From positions 3,410,001-3,474,000 of the forward strand of contig NZ_CP033906.1 in assembly GCF_003816055.1 (NCBI RefSeq): DNA of 64,000 nt. Reading direction: 5' to 3'. This DNA comes from Bacillus sp. FJAT-42376 (GTDB lineage: Bacteria; Bacillota; Bacilli; Bacillales; Bacillaceae). Position numbers and translations under genes: made by a program. The number at the start of each line of letters is the position of its first letter. Within the stretch, counting starts at the first letter, position 1. Shown piece after piece: positions 27,951 to 37,494 of the stretch. The notes under the pieces are model-generated. The model was not told the DNA's origin, did not search any database, and saw only the letters and a program-made list of their open reading frames with translations.

Positions 27951-27978
27951 AAAAAACCGGCAGAAATCTTTTCTGCCG
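27951..27978 (-). terminator. Internal terminator between ytxH and ytxJ
   Basis: On the minus strand CGGCAGAAA-AGA-TTTCTGCCG is followed by GTTTTTTAT. It lies 12 nt after the ytxH stop and about 20 nt before the ytxJ start, just ahead of its ribosome site. Confidence 0.82.
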
Positions 27979-27989
27979 ATCTTCGCTTA

Positions 27990-28478
27990 TTACTTTGAGT
28001 TGGTTATTCCAGATGGTTCAGCTGAAGTTTTCGAAGCTTCCTTTTCAGCCAGTTCACGTGCTTCCTGCAAAACATTTTCCTGTGAATCAAAGGCAGCTGG
28101 CCGTGTTGAAGCAGCTGCTTCGTCTGCCAGTTCATCAATAGCGGAAATTTCTGCATCAAGCGGATCCTGATCAGCAGTCTTTTCTCCGCCCCGGATATCT
28201 TTGACTTTGCTCATGAGCTGGTTTGAGTGCATGCTCACAGTTTGAGAAAGGGAAGCGGTTTTTTCTTTCGCTTTATTTGCCCACTCCGAGCTTTTTCCTA
28301 AAGCATCATTTGTCATTTTGTTGGTTTTCTCAGCTACCATGTTAGCCTGGCTGCCGATATCCCCTCTCAAATCTTTTCCTGACTTAGGAGCAAGCAAAAG
28401 GGCAGCTGAAGCTCCAACAATTCCTCCGATAAGTGTACCAATCATAAAATCTTTGCTATTGATCCCATCTTTGCTCAT
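27990..28478 (-). CDS. ytxH: YtxH family general stress protein
   Basis: 162 residues. It carries the YtxH N-terminal signature MIGTLIGGIVGASAALLLAPKSGKDLRGD, a glycine-rich membrane segment followed by a basic patch, then a long Lys/Glu/Ala/Ser-rich helical tail. Members are sigma-B or sigma-H stress proteins of unknown mechanism. It sits between ytxG and ytxJ. Confidence 0.92.
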   Translation of the reverse strand: MSKDGINSKDFMIGTLIGGIVGASAALLLAPKSGKDLRGDIGSQANMVAEKTNKMTNDALGKSSEWANKAKEKTASLSQTVSMHSNQLMSKVKDIRGGEKTADQDPLDAEISAIDELADEAAASTRPAAFDSQENVLQEARELAEKEASKTSAEPSGITNSK

Positions 28479-28509
28479 CCTAATTCCTCCTCAATATCCC
28501 GTTCTTCTG

Positions 28510-28947
28510 TTAATTCATGGTTGAAGCTTTTGTTTTTTCTTTTTTTACTTTCCATTTTTGCCAGATATCCATTGCTGCATTGCTCCACTGAACAACCTGT
28601 GAAATTTGCTCTTTGTTTTTATCCAAACCGTTTGAAACGGTTGTAGATACGTTGCTTACAGATCTGTTAAGCTGCTGGATGGATTGTCCTACTCCCTGAA
28701 CAGCATTAACAACTGTGTTTAAACGTTCAGATTTCTGCTGAATGTCATCTGCCAGCAAATTGGTTTTATGTAGGAGTTCCGTCGTTTCCGTCGTAATTCC
28801 CTGAACTTGTTTCTCCAGCCCTGACATGGTCCCTGCTACGTTATCCAGTGTCGCCTGTACAGATTTCAGCGTCCTTGCAACAAATATGACGAGCACTGTA
28901 AAAGCCACTGCTATTAGTGCAATGCTTAAATATAAGATGATTTCCAA
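28510..28947 (-). CDS. ytxG: YtxG (DUF948) membrane stress protein
   Basis: 145 residues. One N-terminal membrane segment (about 4-24) and a long helical region with heptad-like spacing ([25 protein letters not shown]..., [23 protein letters not shown]), typical of DUF948. The start is TTG at 28947, with GGGAGGTG upstream. It is the first gene of ytxGHJ, behind a sigma-B type promoter. Confidence 0.9.
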   Translation of the reverse strand: MEIILYLSIALIAVAFTVLVIFVARTLKSVQATLDNVAGTMSGLEKQVQGITTETTELLHKTNLLADDIQQKSERLNTVVNAVQGVGQSIQQLNRSVSNVSTTVSNGLDKNKEQISQVVQWSNAAMDIWQKWKVKKEKTKASTMN

Positions 28948-28979
28948 GAATGGGCACCTCCCGTTAATTTAATAACCAT

Positions 28980-29004
28980 TTACCCGTCACATGACATTAT
29001 AAAC
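28980..29004 (-). promoter_or_regulatory. Sigma-B promoter of ytxGHJ
   Basis: On the minus strand GTTTAT (29004-28999), a 13-nt spacer and GGGTAA (28985-28980), which fits the sigma-B consensus. B. subtilis ytxGHJ is known to be under sigma-B (and sigma-H). Confidence 0.82.
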
Positions 29005-29165
29005 ATTTATAACATTTTCTATTAGCCAATTCTACATATGAAACCTTAATTCCTTTTCATAAAAAAAATTTTCCCCGCGCTGATAAAAATAAGAGAAGAA
29101 AAATTCAATTTTTTGTACATTTTTCAGTTAAAATAAGATAGAAACTACATAATGGGGGTTAAATA

Positions 29166-30284
29166 ATGAAAGATCCGCGTATACAGAAGCTTGCCTACAA
29201 CCTAATTCATTACTCAGTCAGACTCCAAAAGGGCGAGAAGGTTTTGATTGAAAACTTCGGTCTTCAGAGGGAACTGGTTACTGCTCTTGTAAAAGAGGCT
29301 TATGAGGCAGGAGGCTTCCCGTTTGTGCTGCTGAAGGATCAGCAGGTAGACCGTGCCCTTCTTATGGGAGCGACAGATGAGCATTATTCTAAGATCGCAG
29401 AATATGAAGCAGCTGTGATGAAAGATATGGATGCCTATATTGGATTGCGTTCAGGAAACAACATCAACGAGCACGCAGATGTGCCAGATGAAAAAATGAA
29501 GGTCTCCAGCAGAACCATCGGAAAGATGGTGCATGGTGATATACGTGTTCCAAGCACCAGATGGGTCGTGCTCCGATATCCGACACAGTCTATGGCGCAG
29601 CTGGCAAAAATGAGTACAGAGGCATTTGAGGACTTTTATTTTGATGTGTGCAATCTCGATTACAGCAAGATGGATGAGGCGATGAACGCTCTCGCAGAAC
29701 GTATGAATGCAGCGGATCAAGTCCGGCTGACTGGACCCGGAACAGATCTTACCTTCTCCATTAAAGATATTCCGGCAGTGAAATGCGCGGGCCATCTGAA
29801 TATTCCGGATGGGGAAGTTTATTCTGCTCCTGTAAAAGATTCAGTAAACGGCACTATTTCTTATAACACTCCGTCTCCTTACAACGGTTTTACTTTTGAG
29901 AATGTGAAGCTCACATTTAAAGACGGCAAAATCATCGAGGCAACTGCAAATGATACAGAAAGAATCAATAAGATTTTTGATACCGATGAGGGAGCAAGGT
30001 TTGTAGGAGAGTTTGCCATCGGGGTGAATCCTTACATCCTCCACCCGATGCAGGATATTCTGTTTGATGAAAAGATTGACGGAAGCTTCCACTTCACTCC
30101 CGGCCAATGCTACGATGATGCCTTTAACGGAAATCACTCAAGCATTCACTGGGATATGGTCATGATCCAGCGTCCTGAATATGGCGGCGGTGAAATCTAT
30201 TTTGATGATGTTCTCATCCGAAAAGACGGGCGTTTTGTCGTTCCGGACCTTGAGGGGCTGAATCCTGAAAATCTAAAGTCATAA
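29166..30284 (+). CDS. ampS: M29-family aminopeptidase
   Basis: A 372-residue cytoplasmic metallo-aminopeptidase of family M29 (thermophilic aminopeptidase/AmpS). It begins DPRIQKLAYNLIHYSVRLQKGEKVLIE and contains the metal-binding region with E in VGEFAIGVNP, H in ILHP and the late His in NHSSIHWDMVM. The length matches the short form of the family rather than the 410-residue AmpS of B. subtilis. Start at ATG 29166 with GGGGG upstream. The same frame stays open for 46 codons after the stop (see separate entry). Confidence 0.93.
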   Translation: MKDPRIQKLAYNLIHYSVRLQKGEKVLIENFGLQRELVTALVKEAYEAGGFPFVLLKDQQVDRALLMGATDEHYSKIAEYEAAVMKDMDAYIGLRSGNNINEHADVPDEKMKVSSRTIGKMVHGDIRVPSTRWVVLRYPTQSMAQLAKMSTEAFEDFYFDVCNLDYSKMDEAMNALAERMNAADQVRLTGPGTDLTFSIKDIPAVKCAGHLNIPDGEVYSAPVKDSVNGTISYNTPSPYNGFTFENVKLTFKDGKIIEATANDTERINKIFDTDEGARFVGEFAIGVNPYILHPMQDILFDEKIDGSFHFTPGQCYDDAFNGNHSSIHWDMVMIQRPEYGGGEIYFDDVLIRKDGRFVVPDLEGLNPENLKS

Positions 30285-30425
30285 GAGCAAAAGCCCAATG
30301 TCGGCCTGCCGAAAGAAAGAGTATGGGAACTTGGAATTTCACGCTTTGAGCCAAAGTGTCCAGATCAGTTTATGCAGGCTGATTCTGTCAGCGTAAGCCT
30401 ATATCTTCCGGGCGGACCAAGTTAA
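30285..30425 (+). other. Coding-like remnant directly after the M29 aminopeptidase stop
   Basis: 46 sense codons in the same frame as ampS follow its TAA, ending in another TAA. The reading includes LPKERVWELGISRFEPKCP and LYLPGG and has normal codon use, but no start codon or ribosome site. I do not recognise a family. It may be the tail of a lost gene or a readthrough extension. Confidence 0.35.
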
Positions 30426-30430
30426 CAAAG

Positions 30431-30474
30431 AAACCCCCGGTATGCTTCGAAACAAAGCATACCGGGGGTTTTCC
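30431..30474 (+). terminator. Terminator between ampS and murC
   Basis: AAACCCCCGGTATGCTT and AAGCATACCGGGGGTTT form a 17-bp stem with loop CGAAACA, followed by T's. It can serve ampS and, in the other direction, murC. Confidence 0.92.
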
Positions 30475-30517
30475 CATTTCGCTATTTCATCTGAAAAAGA
30501 TTTAGAGATCCACTCTA

Positions 30518-31816
30518 TTATTTTACCGTGCTCTCATATGCACGCTGGTACTTTTGAATATCTCCGGCTCCCATAAATACAAGTACACCATTCTCATGTT
30601 TTTTCAAAACATCCATGTCTGCTTCTTCTATTAAGGAGGAATGGTCAATTTTTGCAATCAAATCATTGATGCTCAGTTTACCGGCATTTTCTCTGGCCGA
30701 GCCAAAAATATCACATAAGTAAACATAGTCAGCTTTTTTCAGACTTTCCGCAAATTCATCCATAAAGGATTGGGTGCGGGTAAATGTATGAGGCTGAAAA
30801 ACCGCGACTACTTCACGGTCAGGATATTTTTGTCTTGCGGCTTCAATCGTCACTTTAATCTCAGTCGGGTGATGAGCGTAATCATCGATCAGGACTTGGC
30901 TGCCGATTTTTTTCTCGTTAAAACGGCGCTTTACGCCTTCAAAGGTCATCAAGCGCTCTTGTATAATTTCCACATTTACTTCTTCATAGTGGCATAGAGC
31001 AATGACGGATAGAGCATTAAGTACACTGTGATCACCGAATCCCGTGATTTTAAAGGAGCTGTAGAATGTGTTTCTTACAAAAACATCAAAGCTTGTTCCA
31101 TCTGTGCTTTTGACTACATTCCGTGCCTGAAAATCGTTTTGTTCCCCAAAACCGTAGTAAACAACCGGCACTTTTGCCTGAATCTGCTGTAAATGCTCAT
31201 CGTCTCCCCAGGCGATAATGCCTTTTTTCACTTGGAGCGCCATGTTTTGGAAGGCATCAAACACGTCTTCTATATTAGCAAAATAGTCAGGATGATCGAA
31301 ATCGATGTTTGTCATAATGGCATAGTCCGGATAGTAAGAAAGGAAATGCCTGCGGTATTCGCATGATTCAAAAATAAAATATTTGCTGTCAGGCAAGCCT
31401 TTTCCTGTTCCGTCTCCAATAAGGTAAGAGGTCGGCTCCGCACCCTGAATAACGTGGGACAGCAATCCGGTTGTTGAAGTTTTCCCATGAACTCCTGTAA
31501 TCCCGACGCTTGTGTACTGATTCATAAATTCACCCAGGAAGCGGTGATAGCGAATAACCGGCACATCCTGCTGAATCGCTTCTGCGATCTCCGCATGCGT
31601 ATCAGGAAAAGCATTTCCCGCTATTACAGTAAGCCCTGGTTTAATATTTTCTTTATCAAAAGGAAGGATCGTGATCCCTCTGTCTTCAAGAGCTTTTTGA
31701 GTAAAAATCGTTTTGTCGATATCGGAACCTTGAACCGTGTACCCCATATCATGGAGAATCTGTGCCAAAGCACTCATTCCTGTTCCTTTAATTCCAACAA
31801 AATGATAAACAGTCAT
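30518..31816 (-). CDS. murC: UDP-N-acetylmuramate-L-alanine ligase
   Basis: Adds L-alanine to UDP-MurNAc, the first peptide step of peptidoglycan precursor synthesis, in the cytoplasm. 432 residues. It shows the Rossmann start [17 protein letters not shown], the Mur ligase ATP site [25 protein letters not shown] and the later [10 protein letters not shown]. The ATG follows GGAGG. Neighbours match B. subtilis (sftA upstream). A strong promoter lies about 240 nt before the start. Confidence 0.97.
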   Translation of the reverse strand: MTVYHFVGIKGTGMSALAQILHDMGYTVQGSDIDKTIFTQKALEDRGITILPFDKENIKPGLTVIAGNAFPDTHAEIAEAIQQDVPVIRYHRFLGEFMNQYTSVGITGVHGKTSTTGLLSHVIQGAEPTSYLIGDGTGKGLPDSKYFIFESCEYRRHFLSYYPDYAIMTNIDFDHPDYFANIEDVFDAFQNMALQVKKGIIAWGDDEHLQQIQAKVPVVYYGFGEQNDFQARNVVKSTDGTSFDVFVRNTFYSSFKITGFGDHSVLNALSVIALCHYEEVNVEIIQERLMTFEGVKRRFNEKKIGSQVLIDDYAHHPTEIKVTIEAARQKYPDREVVAVFQPHTFTRTQSFMDEFAESLKKADYVYLCDIFGSARENAGKLSINDLIAKIDHSSLIEEADMDVLKKHENGVLVFMGAGDIQKYQRAYESTVK

Positions 31817-32056
31817 AATTGAACCTCCAGCAACGTCGATCTATCTGTATGGTTGGCAGGAGCAGCCGCCATCGTAAAGCCAGCGCGGTCTCAGTTGGCC
31901 GTGCAGGCAGCTGCCCTTGATTTTTGTTATACAGTATATGACGTTCATCTAAATTTGCAACCGCTCCGTCCATCTGGATTAACTCTCCTGATCCGGGAGG
32001 GGCATGTTTTATCTTCTTATATTTTTTATTCTTCTACGTTTAGAGTAACCTTAATT
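31817..32056 (-). promoter_or_regulatory. Long murC leader, function unknown
   Basis: From the promoter at 32085-32057 to the murC start, about 240 nt are transcribed but have no clear gene. GC-rich self-complementary blocks (GGCAGCTGCCTGC near 31907, GCGGCTGCTCCTGCC near 31860) suggest folding. A 61-codon open frame from 31973 lacks a ribosome site and overlaps murC. I recognise no riboswitch class. Confidence 0.4.
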
Positions 32057-32085
32057 ACTATAAGCCTCTTTTTATACAGTGTCAA
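32057..32085 (-). promoter_or_regulatory. murC sigma-A promoter
   Basis: Minus strand TTGACA (32085-32080), 17-nt spacer, TATAGT (32062-32057). It lies just after the sftA stop. Confidence 0.82.
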
Positions 32086-32125
32086 TTTACTTGAGGAACA
32101 TCGATTGACTGTTCTGGCTGCCCGG

Positions 32126-34693
32126 TTAAAGGAGATTGCTTTCCTGTATGTTCAACAGATCATCTTCAGATATCAAAACATCTCTCGGTCTGCTTCCCTT
32201 GGCCTCAGATATAATTCCCTGCTCTTCCATCATATCGATCAAACGTGCAGCACGGTTATACCCGATTCGAAAGCGGCGCTGAAGGCTGGAGGTTGAGGCC
32301 CCGTTTTGGGTCACAACAAACTCGCACGCTTCTGCAAACAAGTCATCTTCTTCAGCCTGAATGGTAGATTTTTTCAAAAACTCTTCCTGATTAAACAAGT
32401 AAACAGGGTCCATCTGTCTTTTCACATGTGCCACAACCTGCTCCATTTCTTCATCTGAAACAAAGTTACCCTGCACCCTCAGATGCTTGGACGTACCGTT
32501 CTCAAGGAAAAGCATATCGCCTCTTCCGAGAAGCTTCTCAGCTCCCCCGACATCAAGAATCGTTCTCGAATCGACTTGAGAGGAAACCGAAAAAGCAATT
32601 CTCGTCGGAATGTTTGCTTTAATAAGACCGGTAATGACGTCAACAGAAGGTCTCTGTGTCGCTACAATTAAATGGATGCCGCACGCACGCGCTTTCTGTG
32701 CAATCCGGCAAATTGCTTCTTCTACCTCACCAGGAGCCACCATCATGAGATCGGCAAGTTCGTCGATGACTATAACTAAATATGGAAGATGCTCTCCCTG
32801 CTTATGCGTTTTGACAAGCTCGTTATACCGGTTAATGTCTCTCACTCCGGAATGGGCGAACAATTCATATCGCCTCTCCATCTCTTCCACCGCCCATTTG
32901 AGGGCTCCGGTTGCTGCTTTAGCATCTGTAATGACCGGACTGACCAGATGAGGAATCCGGTTATAGGGAGCCAGTTCAACCATCTTCGGATCGATCAGCA
33001 GCATCTTCACTTCATGGGGAGCGGCTTTATATAAAAGGCTGATCAGCATGGAATTGATGCATACACTTTTACCGGATCCCGTTGCCCCTGCTATAAGACC
33101 ATGCGGCATTTTTTTCAAGTCCGTTACGATGGGCTGGCCTGAGATGTCGAGGCCAAGCGCTACCGTAAGCGGAGATGGGTTGTTCTTAAATTCCTGGCTC
33201 CTTATGATTTCCCTCAAAGAAACCGTTTTGCTTTGAAGATTCGGCACCTCAATTCCAATCGCATTTTTTCCTGGAATTGGTGCTTCAATTCGAATATCTT
33301 TAGCTGATAGACTTAACTTAATATCATCTGATAAATTGGTAATCTTGTTTACTTTTACACCGGGCTCAGGCTGTACCTCAAATCTTGTTACAGAAGGGCC
33401 CTGCGTCACATGAACCACCCTGGCTCTGACATTAAAATTCTTTAATGTATTGTCCAGAAGCTCTCTCTGTGATTCCAGCCACTCCCGGTCATCGGAGGCT
33501 TCTTTTGGCGGAATACTGAGCAAATGGATAGGAGGAAAATGGTAGGATCCTTCCCGGACATGTTCCTTCATCCGATTGCGATCCCGATTGAGCATCAGGA
33601 CATTGTACGGGACATTCGACGGTTTCGGCTTATCTGTCACCGGCGCTTTATGTTCCGGTTCAGCAGAAACTGGGATTTCCTCTGCAGCAGGATCTGAAGT
33701 AAGCTCCGCCTCGGTTTCCTCCATCGCTGCCTCCCTGTCACGTCCCGTTTCTTCTGTGTACACGGACTCGTAAAAAGGTTCCTCTGGCGGCAATTCAATG
33801 CCTGCGGTTTCTTCCGGCAATTCAATGCCTGCGGCTTCCTCCATGAATACGGGCTCGAAAGATTCTTCGCTAGACTCGTTATGCTGGGGAGAGTCTTCAT
33901 TTTTTAATAGATCCTCCGACTTTACTAGATCCTCCGAGTCCTGCTCAAGATCTAGCATAGCAATGGGCTCTTGATTTTTTTGCCGCTCAGTATCCATGCT
34001 GAAGGTAACGGATGGCTTCCATTGACTGTCTTCCGTTCGAACAGCAGGCGGAACATCTGCAATAGGATTGGTTCCTTTCGCAAAAAATTCCTCTTTATCT
34101 GAAGCTGCTTGTTTCTGTGCCGCCTCCGCTGCTCTCTTTTTGTAAAAAGAAGAACTGTGCATAGACAGTTTTCTAAGGGTTTCTTCTTCATATTTCCTGC
34201 TTTCAGCGATTGTTTTTTCCCTTATTTTATAAGGAAGAGATTCCATCTCCGACCTTTGCCGGAAACCATAAATGGGAGAAGGAATAGCAGTCGGCTGAAA
34301 TGGTTTTTTCGGCACAGAGGGATCCGGTTCAATTTTACGGGGTATGCCCGGCTTCGGCGGAGAAGGCTTGCGTATGTGATTCCCGGCCGCTTTAGGTGTT
34401 TCCTCTGCACGGCTGGCAGAACGCTCTCTTTGTTGCCTGGGCTGCCGTTTTCTTTCATCCGGTATGGCCGGAAACCGGAATTTCCCTTCTGGATACTGGT
34501 AGGCAATTTTCGCTTCAAACTGATTACCGGACGCCCGGACATTCGGAGCCGGCATTTTCGTTTCATTGCCCTTTCTCTCAGGCTTGATTTCTTCTACTTT
34601 CTCGTTATCATCCACTCTTACATATTCTACGATTTCTACGATTTCTTCTGTTTCACCAAAAAGAAATTGTTTGAATTTTGACATCCAGCTCAT
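32126..34693 (-). CDS. sftA: SftA, soluble FtsK/SpoIIIE-type DNA translocase
   Basis: 855 residues. Unlike SpoIIIE it has no membrane segments; the N-terminal 370 residues are a charged, Pro/Glu-rich linker with near-repeats (GIELPEETAGIELPPEE). Then come the translocase alpha/beta domains with Walker A AGATGSGKSVCIN and Walker B VIVIDELADLM, the ATQRPSVDVITG segment, and a C-terminal gamma winged helix (LQRRFRIGYNRAARLIDMMEEQGI) that reads polar DNA sites. SftA clears DNA from the closing vegetative septum. It is about 100 residues shorter than the B. subtilis protein, in the linker. Confidence 0.95.
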   Translation of the reverse strand: MSWMSKFKQFLFGETEEIVEIVEYVRVDDNEKVEEIKPERKGNETKMPAPNVRASGNQFEAKIAYQYPEGKFRFPAIPDERKRQPRQQRERSASRAEETPKAAGNHIRKPSPPKPGIPRKIEPDPSVPKKPFQPTAIPSPIYGFRQRSEMESLPYKIREKTIAESRKYEEETLRKLSMHSSSFYKKRAAEAAQKQAASDKEEFFAKGTNPIADVPPAVRTEDSQWKPSVTFSMDTERQKNQEPIAMLDLEQDSEDLVKSEDLLKNEDSPQHNESSEESFEPVFMEEAAGIELPEETAGIELPPEEPFYESVYTEETGRDREAAMEETEAELTSDPAAEEIPVSAEPEHKAPVTDKPKPSNVPYNVLMLNRDRNRMKEHVREGSYHFPPIHLLSIPPKEASDDREWLESQRELLDNTLKNFNVRARVVHVTQGPSVTRFEVQPEPGVKVNKITNLSDDIKLSLSAKDIRIEAPIPGKNAIGIEVPNLQSKTVSLREIIRSQEFKNNPSPLTVALGLDISGQPIVTDLKKMPHGLIAGATGSGKSVCINSMLISLLYKAAPHEVKMLLIDPKMVELAPYNRIPHLVSPVITDAKAATGALKWAVEEMERRYELFAHSGVRDINRYNELVKTHKQGEHLPYLVIVIDELADLMMVAPGEVEEAICRIAQKARACGIHLIVATQRPSVDVITGLIKANIPTRIAFSVSSQVDSRTILDVGGAEKLLGRGDMLFLENGTSKHLRVQGNFVSDEEMEQVVAHVKRQMDPVYLFNQEEFLKKSTIQAEEDDLFAEACEFVVTQNGASTSSLQRRFRIGYNRAARLIDMMEEQGIISEAKGSRPRDVLISEDDLLNIQESNLL

Positions 34694-34848
34694 TTCATTA
34701 TCACTCTTTCAGCATCTTGTTGTTTTCATCAATTAGAAGCAGAATCCACAGACACACTTATTTTTTCTAACATCAAGCTCCATGAAGGAGATCATCAAAC
34801 CTGGTAAATTCGGCAGGGCGCACGGGAGCACTCTCCGCTTATCATAGC

Positions 34849-34880
34849 AAAAAGCCACTAGAACCTTTCTAGTGACTTTT
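34849..34880 (-). terminator. Terminator of ytpPQR
   Basis: CACTAGAA-CCT-TTCTAGTG (34856-34874) with flanking AAAAAG on the plus strand giving CTTTTT on the minus strand. The rest of 34694-34947 holds no gene that I can see. Confidence 0.8.
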
Positions 34881-34947
34881 ATCTTATCATAATTTACGGT
34901 GAATTTTGCTGTTTTTAGTGGGTCTTAGCGTGATTCTATGGATGATT

Positions 34948-35553
34948 TTATTGAAAAAATGCTTCTCCCGGTGTGCGGTTTTCTTCAAGAACGAGAATTC
35001 CTTTTTCCTGAGGCGCATCCGGCAGATCCAATTCACGTGCAGAACAGATCATGCCGCTGGATGCAACGCCTCTCAGCTCGGCATGTTTGATCATCATTCC
35101 GCTTGGCATAACAGCACCAACTTTTGCAACAACGACGTTTTGCCCCGCTTCTACATTTGGTGCGCCGCAGACGATTTGAAGAACCTCGGTCCCTGTGTTT
35201 ACTTTGCATATATTCAGCTTATCTGCGTTCGGGTGCTTCTCTTTGGAAAGAATATGCCCTACAACAAATTTTGGTGAGAAATCTACTTCGAGACGCTCTT
35301 CAAACCCATTTTGAGACAAACCCTTGTTAATATCTTCAACTACCGCCTCTGTCAGCTCTACAGGGCCTGTTCCTTCAGCAGCTATGTATTTGGATGCGTT
35401 GAATAAATTGTAGCCTGCAAGCTCATGTGTTTCTGCATCATAAATTTTTACGGCATCCTGTTTCCGTTCAAATGTCCTGTTTTCGAGAGGAATATCTTTA
35501 ATAAAAACAAGAAGTGTGTCGCCTACGCCTTCGCGGTTGTAAAAAACGTTCAT
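34948..35553 (-). CDS. ytpR: YtpR, tRNA-binding domain protein
   Basis: 201 residues. A short N-terminal domain precedes an EMAPII/Trbp111-type OB fold (KFVVGHILSKEKHPNADKLNICKVNTG, IVCGAPNVEAGQNVVVAKVGAVMPSGMMI), the module also found in PheT. It probably binds tRNA; the physiological role is unknown. The ATG at 35553 uses a GGAAGGA site inside the end of ytpQ. Confidence 0.92.
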   Translation of the reverse strand: MNVFYNREGVGDTLLVFIKDIPLENRTFERKQDAVKIYDAETHELAGYNLFNASKYIAAEGTGPVELTEAVVEDINKGLSQNGFEERLEVDFSPKFVVGHILSKEKHPNADKLNICKVNTGTEVLQIVCGAPNVEAGQNVVVAKVGAVMPSGMMIKHAELRGVASSGMICSARELDLPDAPQEKGILVLEENRTPGEAFFQ

Positions 35554-35554
35554 T

Positions 35555-36373
35555 CTATTCTTCCTTTCCGTCCTTCGGTGTATTTGCTCTATTTTTGCCT
35601 AAAATAAAAATCGGCTCCAGTTCACCCTCTTCATATAAGAAAGAGAGAGCTGTGACGGGAACCCGGCCGCTCGCAAAGAAACTCATTGTCATTTGGGCGA
35701 GTATATCGTATCCGGTCTCATTCTGAACATCTGCAATAATTAATACGTCCTGATGAGGCAGGGCCAACGCCATTGTACCAGAAATCCGCTCTTTAAACGA
35801 TTCCAGCAGGGACTCATTCAGCACCCGGCTTGCATCATATCCGTCATTGGCTCTGAAAAAATAAAAAACATTTCCGGCAACCCGATCCTCTTTAAAAGAT
35901 GCAGGCAGCGATCTCAGATTAAAAAGAGCGGTCTCTTTAATCCTCTTTTTTGTCCACCCCTCTTTTTCCATCATCGCCTGATCGATCAGGCGGTATGTTT
36001 TCCCCATATCAAGAGCATAGAAAATCCGCGTTTCCGCCGTATGCTCATCAAAAATCAGAGGGATGTCCTCACTTGTCTTTTCAGGAAATGAGGTAGAGCG
36101 GATGACCGGAAAAACCGCCTTTTCTTTTCCATCCAGAGTCCCTTCTTTTTTCATGGCAAGAAGGGCCTCTTCTGCATGGTAAACAACCTCGTCTATTGCC
36201 TGTTCTTTACTTGTTTCATAGCGGGCGGCAATTTCATTTAATCCGATTGTAATCCCTTTTTTTGAAAGTGGATCTTCAATTCTAAATGTTTCCTTTTCAC
36301 GGTCATAGTGAAAATTCCAGTCATGTCCGCTCATGCGTTCTTCTAATATCTGCGAAATTTTTCTGGGCTTCAT
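35555..36373 (-). CDS. ytpQ: YtpQ, DUF1444 protein
   Basis: 272 residues of the conserved Bacillales family DUF1444 (UPF0354). It has no membrane segment. Recognisable stretches include [19 protein letters not shown] and [38 protein letters not shown] C-terminus. Function is unknown. It lies between ytpP and ytpR, and short spacing suggests one transcript. Confidence 0.9.
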   Translation of the reverse strand: MKPRKISQILEERMSGHDWNFHYDREKETFRIEDPLSKKGITIGLNEIAARYETSKEQAIDEVVYHAEEALLAMKKEGTLDGKEKAVFPVIRSTSFPEKTSEDIPLIFDEHTAETRIFYALDMGKTYRLIDQAMMEKEGWTKKRIKETALFNLRSLPASFKEDRVAGNVFYFFRANDGYDASRVLNESLLESFKERISGTMALALPHQDVLIIADVQNETGYDILAQMTMSFFASGRVPVTALSFLYEEGELEPIFILGKNRANTPKDGKEE

Positions 36374-36393
36374 CCGCGTTTCCCTCCCTTCAG

Positions 36394-36711
36394 TTATGAT
36401 TGAATTGAGTTCAGGAATTCCTGGATTTCTTCTTTTGTTTTACGGTCCTTGCTTACAAACCGGCCTGTTTCCTGACCTTTATGAAAGCCGACAAAGCTTG
36501 GAATTCCAAAGACATTCAAATCTGCACATAAATCGATAAATTTATCACGGTCAACATAGTAAAAGGTCACCGCTTCGTTTTCTTTTTCCAGATCTGGAAG
36601 AAAAGGATCGATGAAGCGGCAGTCAGGGCACCAGTCTGCTGAAAACATCAGCACGGTATGCTCTCCGTTTATGATTTCTTGATATTGGTCCATTGATTGT
36701 AATTTTTCCAT
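36394..36711 (-). CDS. ytpP: YtpP, thioredoxin-like protein
   Basis: 105 residues with a thioredoxin fold: the active site WCPDC ([16 protein letters not shown]), cis-proline region [10 protein letters not shown]. Dithiol CPDC in place of CGPC suggests a protein disulphide or bacillithiol-linked role rather than a general thioredoxin. Start ATG at 36711 with GGAGG upstream. First gene of ytpPQR. Confidence 0.93.
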   Translation of the reverse strand: MEKLQSMDQYQEIINGEHTVLMFSADWCPDCRFIDPFLPDLEKENEAVTFYYVDRDKFIDLCADLNVFGIPSFVGFHKGQETGRFVSKDRKTKEEIQEFLNSIQS

Positions 36712-36768
36712 TAGTGGTTCCTCCGATTTCTAGATTTCACATAATTGCATCATACCAGAAAAAAGAGG

Positions 36769-36806
36769 CTTAAATCCATCTGCATGTTTCATCGGATGGA
36801 TTTAAG
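36769..36806 (-). terminator. Terminator overlapping the lipoprotein gene end
   Basis: CTTAAATCCATC (36769-36780) pairs with GATGGATTTAAG (36795-36806); T-run follows on the minus strand. The stop codon of the lipoprotein gene lies in the loop. Confidence 0.85.
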
Positions 36807-37289
36807 CACCTTCATCATTTCGCTTGCTGCAGCCGGCACTGCTTCTCTCTTCAAGATGGAGGTTAATTTATTGCCGCCGACTCCGCAAGTGATTTCATAT
36901 TCGTTCTTCTTCAATTTATATAGGAGGAGGTAGCCGAATTCTCCGCCCTCTTCAAACGTTTGGTCAACCAGCCTGTTCTTGTATTCCTTTTTCAGCAGCC
37001 GGTAGGACTCTTTGCTGTCTTTTCTTTCTTTCGTATTTATAAAAAGCAAAAATTCATTTTGATTTTTCTTTAGAATGGCATTATTTTTCTTTTTTGAAGA
37101 GATGCTGAACCCGCTGGGCATATAAAAGGATCCGCTCTCCATTTTTTCATTCGGTTTTTCCGGCTTCGCCTCAAAACTTTTGGCTGCATTCTGCCTTGCC
37201 TGGGTTTTCATCTCCTTTTCAGAAATCCCCCCGCACCCGGCAAGAATCAGAATTAAAGCAAAAGTGAAGAAGCCACTCCATATTTTCAT
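36789..37289 (-). CDS. Putative lipoprotein of unknown function
   Basis: 166 residues. Type II signal peptide with lipobox LAGC (cysteine at about residue 19), then a Lys-rich soluble domain with YEITCGVGGNKLTSILKREAV near the C-terminus. It should be anchored outside the membrane by a lipid. No family is recognised. It stands alone between ytpP and ytoQ with its own ribosome site and terminator. Confidence 0.85.
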   Translation of the reverse strand: MKIWSGFFTFALILILAGCGGISEKEMKTQARQNAAKSFEAKPEKPNEKMESGSFYMPSGFSISSKKKNNAILKKNQNEFLLFINTKERKDSKESYRLLKKEYKNRLVDQTFEEGGEFGYLLLYKLKKNEYEITCGVGGNKLTSILKREAVPAAASEMMKVLKSIR

Positions 37290-37494
37290 CCTTTCGTCCT
37301 CCCATTGATCCTGGATTTTTTTTAATTTTTAAGACTTTCAAGCTTTGTGTATGTTAATACGGCTGTACCCTAAACAACGATCCCGCTTTTGTACTATTCC
37401 CAATTTAAGGGTAAATCTTTCTGTTTCCGGTTTTTTCGATGAACACCAGGGGTAAGAAGGGAAGAAGAGTCACATTTTGAGGAGGGTGAGAAGA

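Noticed and set aside
31788..31973. 61-codon open frame in the murC leader
   Set aside because: No ribosome site and the tail overlaps the murC start; more likely part of an untranslated leader.
34109..34681. 190-codon open frame opposite the sftA N-terminal linker
   Set aside because: Mirror of a low-complexity Lys/Glu-rich region; no start signal; SftA identity is certain.
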